A stretch of DNA of 64,000 nt. It comes from Mobiluncus curtisii subsp. curtisii ATCC 35241. Its GTDB lineage: Bacteria > Actinomycetota > Actinomycetes > Actinomycetales > Actinomycetaceae. Numbering within the stretch: the first letter of the stretch is position 1; the number at the start of each line of letters is the position of its first letter. A program made the position numbers and the translations under genes. Below the pieces are notes generated by a model. That model was not told where the DNA came from. It did no database searches and worked only from the letters and a program-made list of their open reading frames with translations. The stretch spans positions 1,127,368-1,191,367 of the forward strand of contig NZ_GL385912.1 in the NCBI RefSeq assembly GCF_000146285.1, written 5' to 3'. Shown piece after piece: positions 54,283 through 63,623 of this stretch.

Positions 54283-56178
54283 ATGACTGCGACGAAACCA
54301 GAGACGACCCCCGTATTTGAAACCAATCCACGCCACCACATGATTGATCCCTTGGAAACTGTGGATGAGTACCTGAGCCAAGCAGACTGGCGGGTCAACG
54401 CCAACGCTAACCAGGGCTACTCAGTCGGCGGACTAATCCTGAATGCGGCGGGCAAGATGGTCGCCAACTACTGGCTGGACAAGGTTTATCCCGCCGCTGC
54501 CGGACACGCCCACCGCGACGGCGACTTCCACATTCACGACCTGGATATGTTTGCCGGATACTGTGCCGGCTGGTCGCTGAAACAGCTGCTGCAACAGGGT
54601 TTCAACGGGGTCAGCGGGGCGATTGCTTCCAATCCACCGCGGCATTTTTCCTCGGCCTGCGGGCAAATCGTGAACTTCCTGGGCACGCTGCAAAACGAGT
54701 GGGCTGGCGCCCAAGCATTCTCTAGCTTTGACACCTATATGGCACCTTTCGTCCGCCTGGACGACATGACGTATGCCGACGTCAAACAGTGTATGCAGGA
54801 ACTCATCTACAACCTGAACGTACCGAGCCGCTGGGGCAGTCAGTGTCCGTTCACGAACCTCACTTTTGACTGGACCTGCCCACCGGACCTGCGCGACGAA
54901 GTACCGCTCGTAGGCGAGGAACTGTGCGACTTTGCCTACGGGGACCTGCAGGCTGAGATGGACATCATCAACCGCGCCTACATGGAGGTCATGACCGAGG
55001 GGGACGCGGACGGGCGCGTGTTCACTTTCCCCATTCCGACCTACAACATGACCAGGGATTTCGATTGGGATTCCCCGAACGCCAACCTGCTGTTTGAGAT
55101 GACGGCAAAATACGGGCTGCCCTATTTCCAGAACTTCATCAACTCGGAGCTGGACCCCGGTCAGATTCGCTCCATGTGCTGTCGATTGCAGCTCGACCTG
55201 CGGGAACTGGTCAAGCGCGGTAACGGGCTGTTCGGTTCGGCAGAACAGACGGGGTCTATCGGGGTGGTGACCATCAACCTGGCGCGTTTGGGTTATCTGC
55301 ACAAGGGCGACGAGGACGGTTTGCGTGCCCGCTTGCGTGAACTCATTGAGTTGGCTTCGGTGACTTTGGAACGCAAGCGCGTCACCATCCAGTACCACAT
55401 GGACCACGGTCTGTTCCCCTACACGAAACGCTACCTGGGGAATCTGGATAACCACTTCTCGACCATCGGGGTCAACGGCATGAACGAGCTGATTCGCAAC
55501 TTCACCGATGACGCTTATGACATCACCGATCCGCGTGGGCACGCCCTGGCAGCTCGGATCCTGGACGGGGTGCGCGAACAGATGGTAGAACTGCAAGAAG
55601 CCACCGGACACATGTACAACCTGGAGGCGACCCCCGCCGAGGGCACCACGTACCGCTTGGCAAAAGCCGACCGGAAACGTTTCGGGGACAAAATCCTGCA
55701 GGCAGGCACGACCGAAAACCCCTACTACACGAACTCTTCGCAGCTGCCTGTCGGATTCACGAACGATCCGTTCCTCGCCGAGGAACTGCAAGAGGAACTG
55801 CAAACCAAGTACACCGGCGGCACCGTGCTGCACCTGTACATGGGCGAGGCCGTGTCCAGCGCGGGGGCCTGCAAACAGCTGGTGCGCCGCTCCCTGACCA
55901 CCTGGCGCACGCCCTACATCACCATCACGCCAACGTTTAGTATCTGCCCGACGCACGGCTACATTTCTGGCGAACACTTCACCTGCCCGCAATGCGAAGC
56001 GAAGGGTCGGCACCAGGAATGCGAAGTCTGGACGCGGGTTATGGGCTACTTCCGTCCGGTCCAGTCCTTTAACATCGGCAAGAAGGGCGAGTTTGCCGAA
56101 CGGCAGTATTTCAATGAGTCCGCAGCGGCGTCCCACGGGGAGCTGCGCTCGCACCTGGCAGAAGCGACCTTGGTTTAG
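54283..56178 (+). CDS. nrdD: Anaerobic (class III) ribonucleoside-triphosphate reductase
   Basis: The 631-aa glycyl-radical enzyme makes deoxynucleotides without oxygen. The start at 54283 (MTATKPETT) is preceded by AAAGGA; an ATG at 54268 is possible. Visible features: HRDGDFHIHDLDMF, CPFTNLTFDWTCP, the C-terminal zinc site (Cys555, Cys568, Cys571, Cys580) and the radical motif RVMGYF with Gly588. It is followed by its activase and preceded by NrdR-like boxes. Confidence 0.95.
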   Translation: MTATKPETTPVFETNPRHHMIDPLETVDEYLSQADWRVNANANQGYSVGGLILNAAGKMVANYWLDKVYPAAAGHAHRDGDFHIHDLDMFAGYCAGWSLKQLLQQGFNGVSGAIASNPPRHFSSACGQIVNFLGTLQNEWAGAQAFSSFDTYMAPFVRLDDMTYADVKQCMQELIYNLNVPSRWGSQCPFTNLTFDWTCPPDLRDEVPLVGEELCDFAYGDLQAEMDIINRAYMEVMTEGDADGRVFTFPIPTYNMTRDFDWDSPNANLLFEMTAKYGLPYFQNFINSELDPGQIRSMCCRLQLDLRELVKRGNGLFGSAEQTGSIGVVTINLARLGYLHKGDEDGLRARLRELIELASVTLERKRVTIQYHMDHGLFPYTKRYLGNLDNHFSTIGVNGMNELIRNFTDDAYDITDPRGHALAARILDGVREQMVELQEATGHMYNLEATPAEGTTYRLAKADRKRFGDKILQAGTTENPYYTNSSQLPVGFTNDPFLAEELQEELQTKYTGGTVLHLYMGEAVSSAGACKQLVRRSLTTWRTPYITITPTFSICPTHGYISGEHFTCPQCEAKGRHQECEVWTRVMGYFRPVQSFNIGKKGEFAERQYFNESAAASHGELRSHLAEATLV

Positions 56179-56198
56179 CTCTAAAGACTGAATCTGCT

Positions 56199-56228
56199 AC
56201 CCAGGTAATCCGACTGGGTTACCTGGGT
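56199..56228 (+). terminator. Hairpin between nrdD and the activase gene
   Basis: ACCCAGGTAA (56199-56208) and TTACCTGGGT (56219-56228) form a 10-bp perfect stem with no T-run. It may reduce read-through into the activase gene or stabilise the nrdD mRNA end rather than stop transcription. Confidence 0.5.
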
Positions 56229-56255
56229 CATGCATTTAATCAAGAAGGAGCGCCC

Positions 56256-57056
56256 ATGTCCACAGCAGTTACGGATAGCACCGCGGTCAGCCCGCTCACG
56301 GGTTTGGTCATCGCAGGGGTGACGCCGTTTTCTACGGTAGATTGGCCGGGAAAATTGGTGGCATCCGTGTTCCTGCAGGGATGCCCCTGGAACTGCGGAT
56401 ATTGCCAGAATGTTGCCATTATTGACCCGCGGGCGCCTGCCGGTTACCAGGAGGCAGACTTGTGGGAGCTGCTGGGGCGGCGGCGCGGTTTGCTGGACGG
56501 GGTGGTGTTTTCCGGAGGGGAGCCGACTCGCCAAGCAGCACTGATGCCCGCCGCCCAGCGGGCGCGTGACCTCGGCTTTCTGTTGGGGCTGCACACCGGG
56601 GGAGCCTACCCGAAGCGTCTGGAACAGCTGCTGAATGCCGGGTTGCTCGATTGGGTCGGTTTGGACGTAAAGGGTCTGGCACAAAACTATCCACAAGTGG
56701 TGGGGCGTCCCCAAGCGCATCGCGCCGGCACAGACGCTTGGCGGGCTTTGGACCTGGTGTTGGCAGCGCATCGCGCGGGAACGCTGTCAGACTATGAGGT
56801 ACGCATCACCGCCTATCCCGGAACTGATCCGCGCGATACGAATCCCGCAGCCCTCCCCGCCTTAGCCCAGGCTCTGCGCGAGCGCGGGGTGGAATGCCTA
56901 GCGGTGCAACAGGCTCGACCAGACGGTACACGCCCAGAATTTCAAGAGCTTTGCGCCCAAAATCATGCTAAATCCTTTGCGGTTGACTTGGCTCGCCAAG
57001 CTGAAGAACTCACCGGGATGTTTACACATTTCACTTTTCGCGGAACCGCCGGCTGA
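56256..57056 (+). CDS. nrdG: Anaerobic ribonucleotide reductase activating protein (radical SAM)
   Basis: The 266-aa protein has the radical SAM cluster motif CPWNCGYC (Cys43, Cys47, Cys50), then VVFSGGEPT and LDVKG. It would make the glycyl radical on NrdD using a 4Fe-4S cluster and SAM. It belongs to the longer actinobacterial-type activase group (E. coli NrdG has about 150 residues). AAGGAG precedes the ATG. Confidence 0.9.
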   Translation: MSTAVTDSTAVSPLTGLVIAGVTPFSTVDWPGKLVASVFLQGCPWNCGYCQNVAIIDPRAPAGYQEADLWELLGRRRGLLDGVVFSGGEPTRQAALMPAAQRARDLGFLLGLHTGGAYPKRLEQLLNAGLLDWVGLDVKGLAQNYPQVVGRPQAHRAGTDAWRALDLVLAAHRAGTLSDYEVRITAYPGTDPRDTNPAALPALAQALRERGVECLAVQQARPDGTRPEFQELCAQNHAKSFAVDLARQAEELTGMFTHFTFRGTAG

Positions 57057-57122
57057 TCCCACAACCCTCGTCAAACCCCAAGGTACACATGGAAAGACGC
57101 GAATTTATGGAATAATGACCGT

Positions 57123-58313
57123 ATGGATGAACTACGCTCCCAGGCTAGTGACCCGTCTACTCCCGGTTTGGATCTACAACAGCTGGCTACCAATGCGGAA
57201 CTACGCCCTTTAATCGCGAAAAACCCCGCGGCATATACGGGACTGCTCGACTGGCTCGTGAACAAAAAAGAACCCGAAGTCCTCGTCGCCCTGCGTGAGC
57301 GACAAGCGGCTTTTGAAGCTGGTCAAATCATGCCCATGCCTTCCCTACCCCTGCCCGAACCGTCTGCGTCACCAAGCCCCCGCGAATCGGCAACCCCCAC
57401 AGCTCAGGAGACTCCCGAGACAGTCGAACCCACCGCCACTGACACACCGCAACCGACCACCCTGGTGCCTGAGGCAGCCACGGATTCCACCGCCGGGGAA
57501 ACTCCCGGAAGTCCCCACCGCACTTCAATACTGGGGCAAAACCCCGCAGAAACCACAGTCTTGCCGCCGATAAACGCCCCCATATCCAGCCCGGTAGCGG
57601 CTCCCGGTCTGCCTCCGTCTTTCCCCCCCAATGCCGCACCAAGCCAAAACTTGGGAACCGGATACTATGGCGCGATTCCCGCCGCAGCGACACCAACTCA
57701 ATACCTGGCTCCCGTTAGCGGCAACGCCCCGATGATGGCTCCTGTCCCCGAACCCTATCTGCCAGCGGAAAAGCCAAAATCCAACGCTGTGTTGTGGGTC
57801 ATTTTCATCATCCTGCTGCTTGCAGTGATAGGGATGGGTATCGCGGTAACCTTGGTGCTGACCGGGGTTATTGGTGATGATTCCCCTCAGACTGACACGA
57901 ACTCCCCAAGCACCGCCAGTGAAGCTCCCACCGCCACAGAAAAGGCTCCCGCCCCAGCCAACGCCCAAAACATCCAGTCTTTTGTCACCGAAACCGGAGA
58001 CTCCACCTGCCGGGTAGACGGCGAAGAACTCATCTGCCAGGTGCGCAACCTGGTCAGCACCGCGGCAGGCTGCACGCCAAAACAGGATTCTTTGGTCATC
58101 AGCATGAAAGACGGCGACCCAAACGTCACCTGCCAGCCCAATCAGAACTATTCCCCCAGCGGAGACACGATTCTTCACGATACTGCCATGACGTATCAAA
58201 ATTTCGCCTGTCAATCGAAATATACCGGCACTGAATGCTGGAACAAGATGACCGGCAAAGGCTTTTTCTTTGCCAAGCAGGACTACCATCAGCAAGACGC
58301 CCCCGCGCGATAA
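57123..58313 (+). CDS. Single-pass membrane protein with variant LRR-like N-terminus
   Basis: The 396-aa protein begins with a short helical domain (LQQLATNAELRPLIAKNPAA, then LLDWLVNK) of the kind called variant leucine-rich repeat in actinobacteria. A Pro/Thr-rich linker (65-215), a transmembrane helix (about 222-245) and an outside domain with several Cys residues (CRVDGEELICQV, CQSKYTGTECW) follow. AATAAT ends 6 bases before the ATG, so the mRNA is probably leaderless. Function unknown. Confidence 0.65.
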   Translation: MDELRSQASDPSTPGLDLQQLATNAELRPLIAKNPAAYTGLLDWLVNKKEPEVLVALRERQAAFEAGQIMPMPSLPLPEPSASPSPRESATPTAQETPETVEPTATDTPQPTTLVPEAATDSTAGETPGSPHRTSILGQNPAETTVLPPINAPISSPVAAPGLPPSFPPNAAPSQNLGTGYYGAIPAAATPTQYLAPVSGNAPMMAPVPEPYLPAEKPKSNAVLWVIFIILLLAVIGMGIAVTLVLTGVIGDDSPQTDTNSPSTASEAPTATEKAPAPANAQNIQSFVTETGDSTCRVDGEELICQVRNLVSTAAGCTPKQDSLVISMKDGDPNVTCQPNQNYSPSGDTILHDTAMTYQNFACQSKYTGTECWNKMTGKGFFFAKQDYHQQDAPAR

Positions 58314-58334
58314 GCAAACATATTCAGGAGAAAC

Positions 58335-60185
58335 ATGCCTAACTGGGAGGAATTCGACACCTGGGAACCGACCCAGGATTACCCTTCTGCGCCCCCGGCA
58401 CGTTCCTCCTCCCTGGGCGAGCCCCCGAGCCGCCACCTGCCCCCCGCCCTAGGTGCGGCGTCTCGCCCCGAGCGCGATTCAGGATCTAGCCTGGCGGATA
58501 CCCACGCTGCTAGCTTTTTTGAAGAGTTTTCCGCCGCTGCCGAGGCGGCTGGTGCCGCCAGCGCCAACCAGATACCGCAACTGCCCTACGGCGATAATCC
58601 GGGGATTGCTGCCCTGCTGGCCAATGCCCAAAACATGCTGAACGCGGACGGTTCGCAGCACCAAGATCCTCCTTTCACCCCGTCAGCAGCTGCGGATACT
58701 CCGGAATTCCACGCCGCGGAAGTCCCCGACGCGATGCGCGCGGATTTCGACACCCCCCTGGCTCCGGGAGAACCCGCCAGCCCCCCTACCCCCACCACCC
58801 CACCGGCACGAACCACGAGTCCCACGGGGCGCAAACCCACGCAGCGCCGACCCGAACCGGTCCATTCCGAAGGGTGGAAATCTTTAGTGTCCGGATGGGA
58901 CGAAATGGGCGGGACCAGCGCTGCCACCGCCTCACCCCGAACCGGTGCTCCGGGGACCGGCGCTCGTCCTCTCTCGAAAACGCACCAGACTTCCCCACGC
59001 GCCGCGGCACACCCGGACACTGACTGGGAACGCCTAAAAGCGGTATCCCCGCGCACTCCGCAAAAAACTTTGGGCACCCCACCCTCACGGGCAGATTTAT
59101 CTGAACCACGCTGGAAGTCCCTCACTGCCCAAACTCCAGAGGGACCCTCCAAGTTACGGTTGCGTCGAGTTGGTACGGGAAGCTCCGAACCGCGTCCGAG
59201 CGACGGTATTTCGCCGCTGGTAGTCCTGGCAGGAGGAATCATCCTGTCCCTGGTCAGCGTGGGAATCGGGGTGAGCGCAGGGATGAACCTGGTGCCGCGT
59301 CCGACCGTGACCGTCACAGCTACCCCCAGAGACTTCGCCAAACCGAACTCGAACAATCCAGACTCCATCGGAAACGCAGACCCCTCGGAGGACCCCGCTG
59401 CCGGGACCGCCGGGGGACTGAGCGGACTGAAAGTCGCCCTTGATCCGGGACACAATGGCGGTAACGCCGCCGCTTGGCAGCAAATCGGGACGAATGTTCC
59501 CGACGGACGCGGTGGTCAAAAACCCTGCAACACGACCGGCACTGCTACCGCTGACGGCTACACCGAACACGAGTTCAACTGGAAGATTGCGAACGCCCTA
59601 AAGACCAAACTGGAGGCAGCGGGAGCCACCGTGTTCCTGACGCGTGATTCCGATCAGGGCGTGGGTCCGTGCGTGGACGCCCGCGGTCAGTTTGCGCAAA
59701 AGGTCGGGGCGGACGTGATGGTGTCTATTCACGCCAACGGAACCACGGACACGGCTCAGCACGGATTCTTCGTGATGATTTCAGAGCCGCCCCTGAATGA
59801 GGCTCAAAAACAGCCCGCCTCAGATTTGGCTACCAAACTGGTGAAGTCTCTGCAAGAGGGCGGATTCACGCCCCAGTCCGGCGGGTCTATCAGCAGCGGG
59901 ATATGGAAACGTTCCGATGTGGCGACATTGAATTTTTCGGAGGTGCCCGCCGCAATGGTGGAGCTTGGAGAGATGCGTAACCCGGCTGATGCTGCCCTGA
60001 TGAAGTCAGATACCGGTCAGGAACGCTACGCCCAATCCTTGTTCGACGGTTTAAAGGCGTGGGCAGAGGCAGCCCGACCGGCATCGAAACCTGCCCCGGC
60101 AGCTTCGGGTACGACAGCGGCGACATCGCCGCAGTCTCCCGCTGCGGGGTCGCCCTCCCCGGCTGCCCCTACTGGCGGACAGTAG
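58335..60185 (+). CDS. Membrane-anchored N-acetylmuramoyl-L-alanine amidase (Amidase_3)
   Basis: The 616-aa protein has a long Pro/Ala-rich cytoplasmic part (1-285), one transmembrane helix (about 292-315), and an outside Amidase_3 domain (about 365-580) with zinc ligands in DPGHNGG (His373), EHEFN (Glu411) and SIHANG (His466) and catalytic Glu in VELGEM (543-547). It cleaves the amide between muramic acid and peptide in cell separation. It ends in a Pro/Ser/Ala tail. The N-in topology with a long inside region is notable. Confidence 0.88.
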   Translation: MPNWEEFDTWEPTQDYPSAPPARSSSLGEPPSRHLPPALGAASRPERDSGSSLADTHAASFFEEFSAAAEAAGAASANQIPQLPYGDNPGIAALLANAQNMLNADGSQHQDPPFTPSAAADTPEFHAAEVPDAMRADFDTPLAPGEPASPPTPTTPPARTTSPTGRKPTQRRPEPVHSEGWKSLVSGWDEMGGTSAATASPRTGAPGTGARPLSKTHQTSPRAAAHPDTDWERLKAVSPRTPQKTLGTPPSRADLSEPRWKSLTAQTPEGPSKLRLRRVGTGSSEPRPSDGISPLVVLAGGIILSLVSVGIGVSAGMNLVPRPTVTVTATPRDFAKPNSNNPDSIGNADPSEDPAAGTAGGLSGLKVALDPGHNGGNAAAWQQIGTNVPDGRGGQKPCNTTGTATADGYTEHEFNWKIANALKTKLEAAGATVFLTRDSDQGVGPCVDARGQFAQKVGADVMVSIHANGTTDTAQHGFFVMISEPPLNEAQKQPASDLATKLVKSLQEGGFTPQSGGSISSGIWKRSDVATLNFSEVPAAMVELGEMRNPADAALMKSDTGQERYAQSLFDGLKAWAEAARPASKPAPAASGTTAATSPQSPAAGSPSPAAPTGGQ

Positions 60186-60251
60186 CAGCCGGGCGGCAAA
60201 CCGCACCTCCGTTATGCTTTAATTAACCAGTCTTTGGAATATGAGGGGAAA

Positions 60252-61106
60252 ATGAGCGATAAGAACAAATCTGTGGAACGCAGCGCCGCTAACGTGTGGG
60301 CTTTGAAAATTATTGGTGTCCTAGCTGTTTTGGTGCTTTTAGCCATCGCGTTTTTCCTGGGGCGCACCACGGCTCCGGGAGCGAACACCCCCGCAGCCTC
60401 CCCCAGCAGCCCGCAAAAAACCACTGCCGGTGGCGCCACTGCTGGTGACGCGCAAAAGGCCGTGGCAGATTTCGTGGCGCAAACGGGCTTGGTCCCCGGT
60501 CAAGACTTCGCCTCCTCCGTCACGAACGAGGGCGGGCTAAAAGCCATGAAAATCCTGCGAGACGGGGCGGATGAGCCCGAACGCACCCTCGGGAAGCCCG
60601 ACGCCCCGGTGACACTGACTGTATTGAGCGATTTTTCCTGCCCGATGTGTACCAGCTGGGGCAACGATACGCTGCCGAAACTGCAAAAATACGTAGATGA
60701 CGGCACTCTCAAAATCCAGTGGCACAACATGGTCATTTTCGCTGACCAATATCAATCCGATATAGCCGCCAAGGCTTCAATTGCGGCAATGAAACAGGGC
60801 AAACTGTGGGATTTCGTGCGGGCAGCCTACCACACCGCGCCAGAGGGAGAGCACCCCACTTATGACGAAAACAAAGTCATCCAAATCGCTCAATCCATCG
60901 GCATCACTGACTTGGGCCGGTTCAAGACCGACATGAACTCCCCCGAAGCACAAGCCACCGTTTCCGAGGAAACAGATTCCGGGCATTCGGTAGGTGTCAA
61001 CGGCACGCCGTTCTTCGTGCTGGGCGATTCCACGATTTCAGGAGCCTATCCGATTGAATACTTTGAGCACTCTATCGAGTACCAAAAGTTCCTGGCTACC
61101 AAATAG
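60252..61106 (+). CDS. DsbA-like membrane-anchored thiol oxidoreductase
   Basis: The 284-aa protein starts at ATG 60252 after GAGGGGAAA. One N-terminal helix (about 21-42) anchors it. A thioredoxin-fold DsbA domain follows with CPMC (Cys130, Cys133) and cis-Pro in GVNGTPFFVLGD. It introduces disulfides into exported proteins. A CcdA-like gene follows 70 bases later, the usual redox partner. Confidence 0.88.
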   Translation: MSDKNKSVERSAANVWALKIIGVLAVLVLLAIAFFLGRTTAPGANTPAASPSSPQKTTAGGATAGDAQKAVADFVAQTGLVPGQDFASSVTNEGGLKAMKILRDGADEPERTLGKPDAPVTLTVLSDFSCPMCTSWGNDTLPKLQKYVDDGTLKIQWHNMVIFADQYQSDIAAKASIAAMKQGKLWDFVRAAYHTAPEGEHPTYDENKVIQIAQSIGITDLGRFKTDMNSPEAQATVSEETDSGHSVGVNGTPFFVLGDSTISGAYPIEYFEHSIEYQKFLATK

Positions 61107-61176
61107 GACCTGGTCACCAAGCGATTCAGGTTTCAATCTCGCAGCGGGCCGTTAGACCCGCGGGGAAGGACACAAA

Positions 61177-62097
61177 ATGGACTCAGTAACCTTCGCGGTG
61201 GCTTATGCCGGAGGGATTCTGACCCTGTTTTCACCCTGTTCTGCCCTGCTGATTCCGTCTTTCTTTTCTTACGCTTTTTCGTCAAAAACCAAGTTGGCGT
61301 CTCGCACCGCCGTGTTCTTCCTGGGGCTTATGGCGGGATTACTGCCCACCGGAGCCGCCTTTGGGGCACTCGGGGCGATGTTGAACGCGAAACTGCGCGG
61401 TCTGACGGTGTGGGCGGGGCTGGTCATCGTCCTGTTCGGTTTGTGGCAAGCCTTGGCGCTGCCGGTACCGAACTTTGGTCGACTACGCACCCGCTGGCAG
61501 GTCTGGAAATGGCAACGCGCCACGCGACGAGCTCAAGTTTCAAGCCCGTCCCCGCGAGAGGGACACGTCCCGGTCGAACGCACCGCACCGGCAGCGATTT
61601 TCCTGTTAGGGCTGACTTACGGAGTCGCCGCGACCGGCTGTCAAGCCCCCATCCTGGGCTCCATCCTCGCTTTCAGTGTCAGCGGCGGCTCTCCTGTGAC
61701 CGGATTCTTTACCATGTTCGCCTTTGGCGTGGGCATGTTTACTCCGGTCGCAGTGCTGTCATTCCTGTGGAACCTGATTCCGAATCAGGTGCTGCGTCCG
61801 CGTCCCATCAAAGTTTTGGGGCGAGATTCCACGCTCGGAAACTTGGTTTCCGGACTACTGATTACGCTGTTAGGGCTGGTCATGGCACTGTCGGGTCCCG
61901 GCGGTCTGGCGACTTCCCTGCTGTCCGCCAGCGCCCAATCAAATCTAGAGTTTGCGGTGCAACGCACCCTCGCGGGAATTCCCAACTGGCTGTTCTGGCT
62001 GCTGGCCGCGCTGCTGGCCGCCTTCGTGACAGTTTATCTGTGGGGAAAGCGCCGCCCCTACCCTTCTGACGACACCGCGGCCGACTCTGCCTCCTGA
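61177..62097 (+). CDS. CcdA/DsbD-type thiol-disulfide transmembrane protein
   Basis: The 306-aa protein has six or more hydrophobic helices. Conserved cysteines lie in FSPCSALLIP (Cys21) and AATGCQAPILG (Cys155), the pair that shuttles electrons across the membrane in the CcdA family. With the adjacent DsbA-like protein it forms a thiol redox pair for exported proteins. A 34-residue basic loop separates the two halves. Confidence 0.85.
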   Translation: MDSVTFAVAYAGGILTLFSPCSALLIPSFFSYAFSSKTKLASRTAVFFLGLMAGLLPTGAAFGALGAMLNAKLRGLTVWAGLVIVLFGLWQALALPVPNFGRLRTRWQVWKWQRATRRAQVSSPSPREGHVPVERTAPAAIFLLGLTYGVAATGCQAPILGSILAFSVSGGSPVTGFFTMFAFGVGMFTPVAVLSFLWNLIPNQVLRPRPIKVLGRDSTLGNLVSGLLITLLGLVMALSGPGGLATSLLSASAQSNLEFAVQRTLAGIPNWLFWLLAALLAAFVTVYLWGKRRPYPSDDTAADSAS

Positions 62098-62138
62098 AGT
62101 TTCCCACCCTCACCGGCGCAAACAGGTAGGATTTAGGC

Positions 62139-63623
62139 GTGAGCAGAGACGAAGTGGAACGCGTCTTCGTAGGACGCCTGGGGGGAACCGCCGTTTTTGA
62201 TCCCATTGGGGATCCGGTGGGAAAAGTGTATGACGTGGTCGTTTTGCTGCACCGTCGACCGCCCGTCGCTGTAGGTTTAGTGGTGGAAGTCACGCGCGCC
62301 CACCGGGTTTTCGTGCCTATCACCCGCGTCACTGCCATCAAATCCGGCGCCGTCATCACGACCGGGCTGGTGAACTTACGTCGTTTCCAGGCTCGCCCAC
62401 TGGAAACCTGCGCGATTCAAGACGTTTTGGATCGAATCGTGACGTTAAAGGACGGTTCGGGTCAGGCACAGATTCTGGATTTGGCAATAGAACGGCAAAA
62501 GGACCGGACTTGGGCAGTAACGGAACTTTACGTGGCGCGGGCGCGCCGGGGGGCTTTCCGCACCCGGCTCGGGGAAACCTTGCATGTCGGAATCGACGAA
62601 GTCACTGGTTTATCAGTCGGGGGCGCCGATCAAGCAGCGGATTCCCTGCTGGCCACTTTGGGAGACATGAAACCTGCCGATATGGCTGACGCGCTGCACG
62701 ATTTGTCTGATTCCCGGATGCTTTCGGTCGCTTCCCAGCTGCCGGATAGCCGCCTGGCTGACATCCTAGAAGAGTTGGAGGAAGACGATCAGGTAAAGAT
62801 TGTTTCCTCCCTGGAACCGGCGCGAGCCGCCGACGTGTTGGATGTCATGCAGCCCGACGACGCTGCCGACCTGGTGGCAGAACTTCCGCGAGAAGTCGCG
62901 GCTAACCTGCTGGAACTGATGGAGCCGGACGAAGCGAAAGACGTGCGGCGTCTGCTGGCTTACGATGAAGAAACAGCTGGCGGTCTGATGACTACCGAGC
63001 CGGTGGTACTGGCTCCCGACGACACGGTTGCCACCATGCTGGCGCATGTGCAGCGCCGCGACATACCTCCCGCGCTGGCAGCCATCGCCATGATTGCCCG
63101 CCCGCCCCTGGAGACGCCCACCGGCAAATTTATCGGGGTCGTACACCTACAACGAGCCTTGCGGGAACCGCCCCACGTCATGCTGGGAAACATCGTCGAC
63201 ACCGACCTGGAGGCCGTCACCCCGGATCGTTCGGTGGACTACCTGACACGTACTATGGCAACGTACAACCTAACGGCTATCCCGGTCGTGGGACCAGTTT
63301 CCGGTTCCCTGCTGGGCGCCGTCTCGGTTGACGACGTTTTGGACCACCTGCTGCCGGATGACTGGCGGTGGGATGACCGCGCCGAAGCGGAAGAAGCCGC
63401 CATTGCGGAGGCCGAAGCCGCTGCCGCCAACGATGAGGAAACCGCACAAGACACCGGTGCTGCCTTGGCTTCAGACGATGCGGAAGGCGCCCCCAGTGAC
63501 GAGGATGACGCCACGGTCACGATTCTCCCGACGAACGCCCTCGTGACGAATCCCGACCGGGCCCCGCAGTCACTGCCAGAAACCGGGAAAAAGGCAGGTA
63601 AGGAGGTCAACCCCCATGTCTAA
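62139..63623 (+). CDS. MgtE-N / CBS domain cytosolic protein
   Basis: The 494-aa protein has PRC-barrel-like pieces (residues 1-150), an MgtE intracellular N domain (about 165-280, with LADILEELEEDDQVKIVSSL), and two CBS domains (about 285-405). The acidic Ala-rich tail has no membrane segments. It is the regulatory half of an Mg2+ transporter without the channel. The GTG at 62139 is 6 bases after TAGGAT, so leaderless. It overlaps the DUF1003 gene by 8 bases. Confidence 0.82.
   Translation: MSRDEVERVFVGRLGGTAVFDPIGDPVGKVYDVVVLLHRRPPVAVGLVVEVTRAHRVFVPITRVTAIKSGAVITTGLVNLRRFQARPLETCAIQDVLDRIVTLKDGSGQAQILDLAIERQKDRTWAVTELYVARARRGAFRTRLGETLHVGIDEVTGLSVGGADQAADSLLATLGDMKPADMADALHDLSDSRMLSVASQLPDSRLADILEELEEDDQVKIVSSLEPARAADVLDVMQPDDAADLVAELPREVAANLLELMEPDEAKDVRRLLAYDEETAGGLMTTEPVVLAPDDTVATMLAHVQRRDIPPALAAIAMIARPPLETPTGKFIGVVHLQRALREPPHVMLGNIVDTDLEAVTPDRSVDYLTRTMATYNLTAIPVVGPVSGSLLGAVSVDDVLDHLLPDDWRWDDRAEAEEAAIAEAEAAAANDEETAQDTGAALASDDAEGAPSDEDDATVTILPTNALVTNPDRAPQSLPETGKKAGKEVNPHV

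Noticed and set aside
54433-56154. 573-codon minus-strand open frame opposite nrdD
   Set aside because: It is the antisense shadow of a clear nrdD gene in GC-rich DNA; it has no ribosome site and no family pattern.
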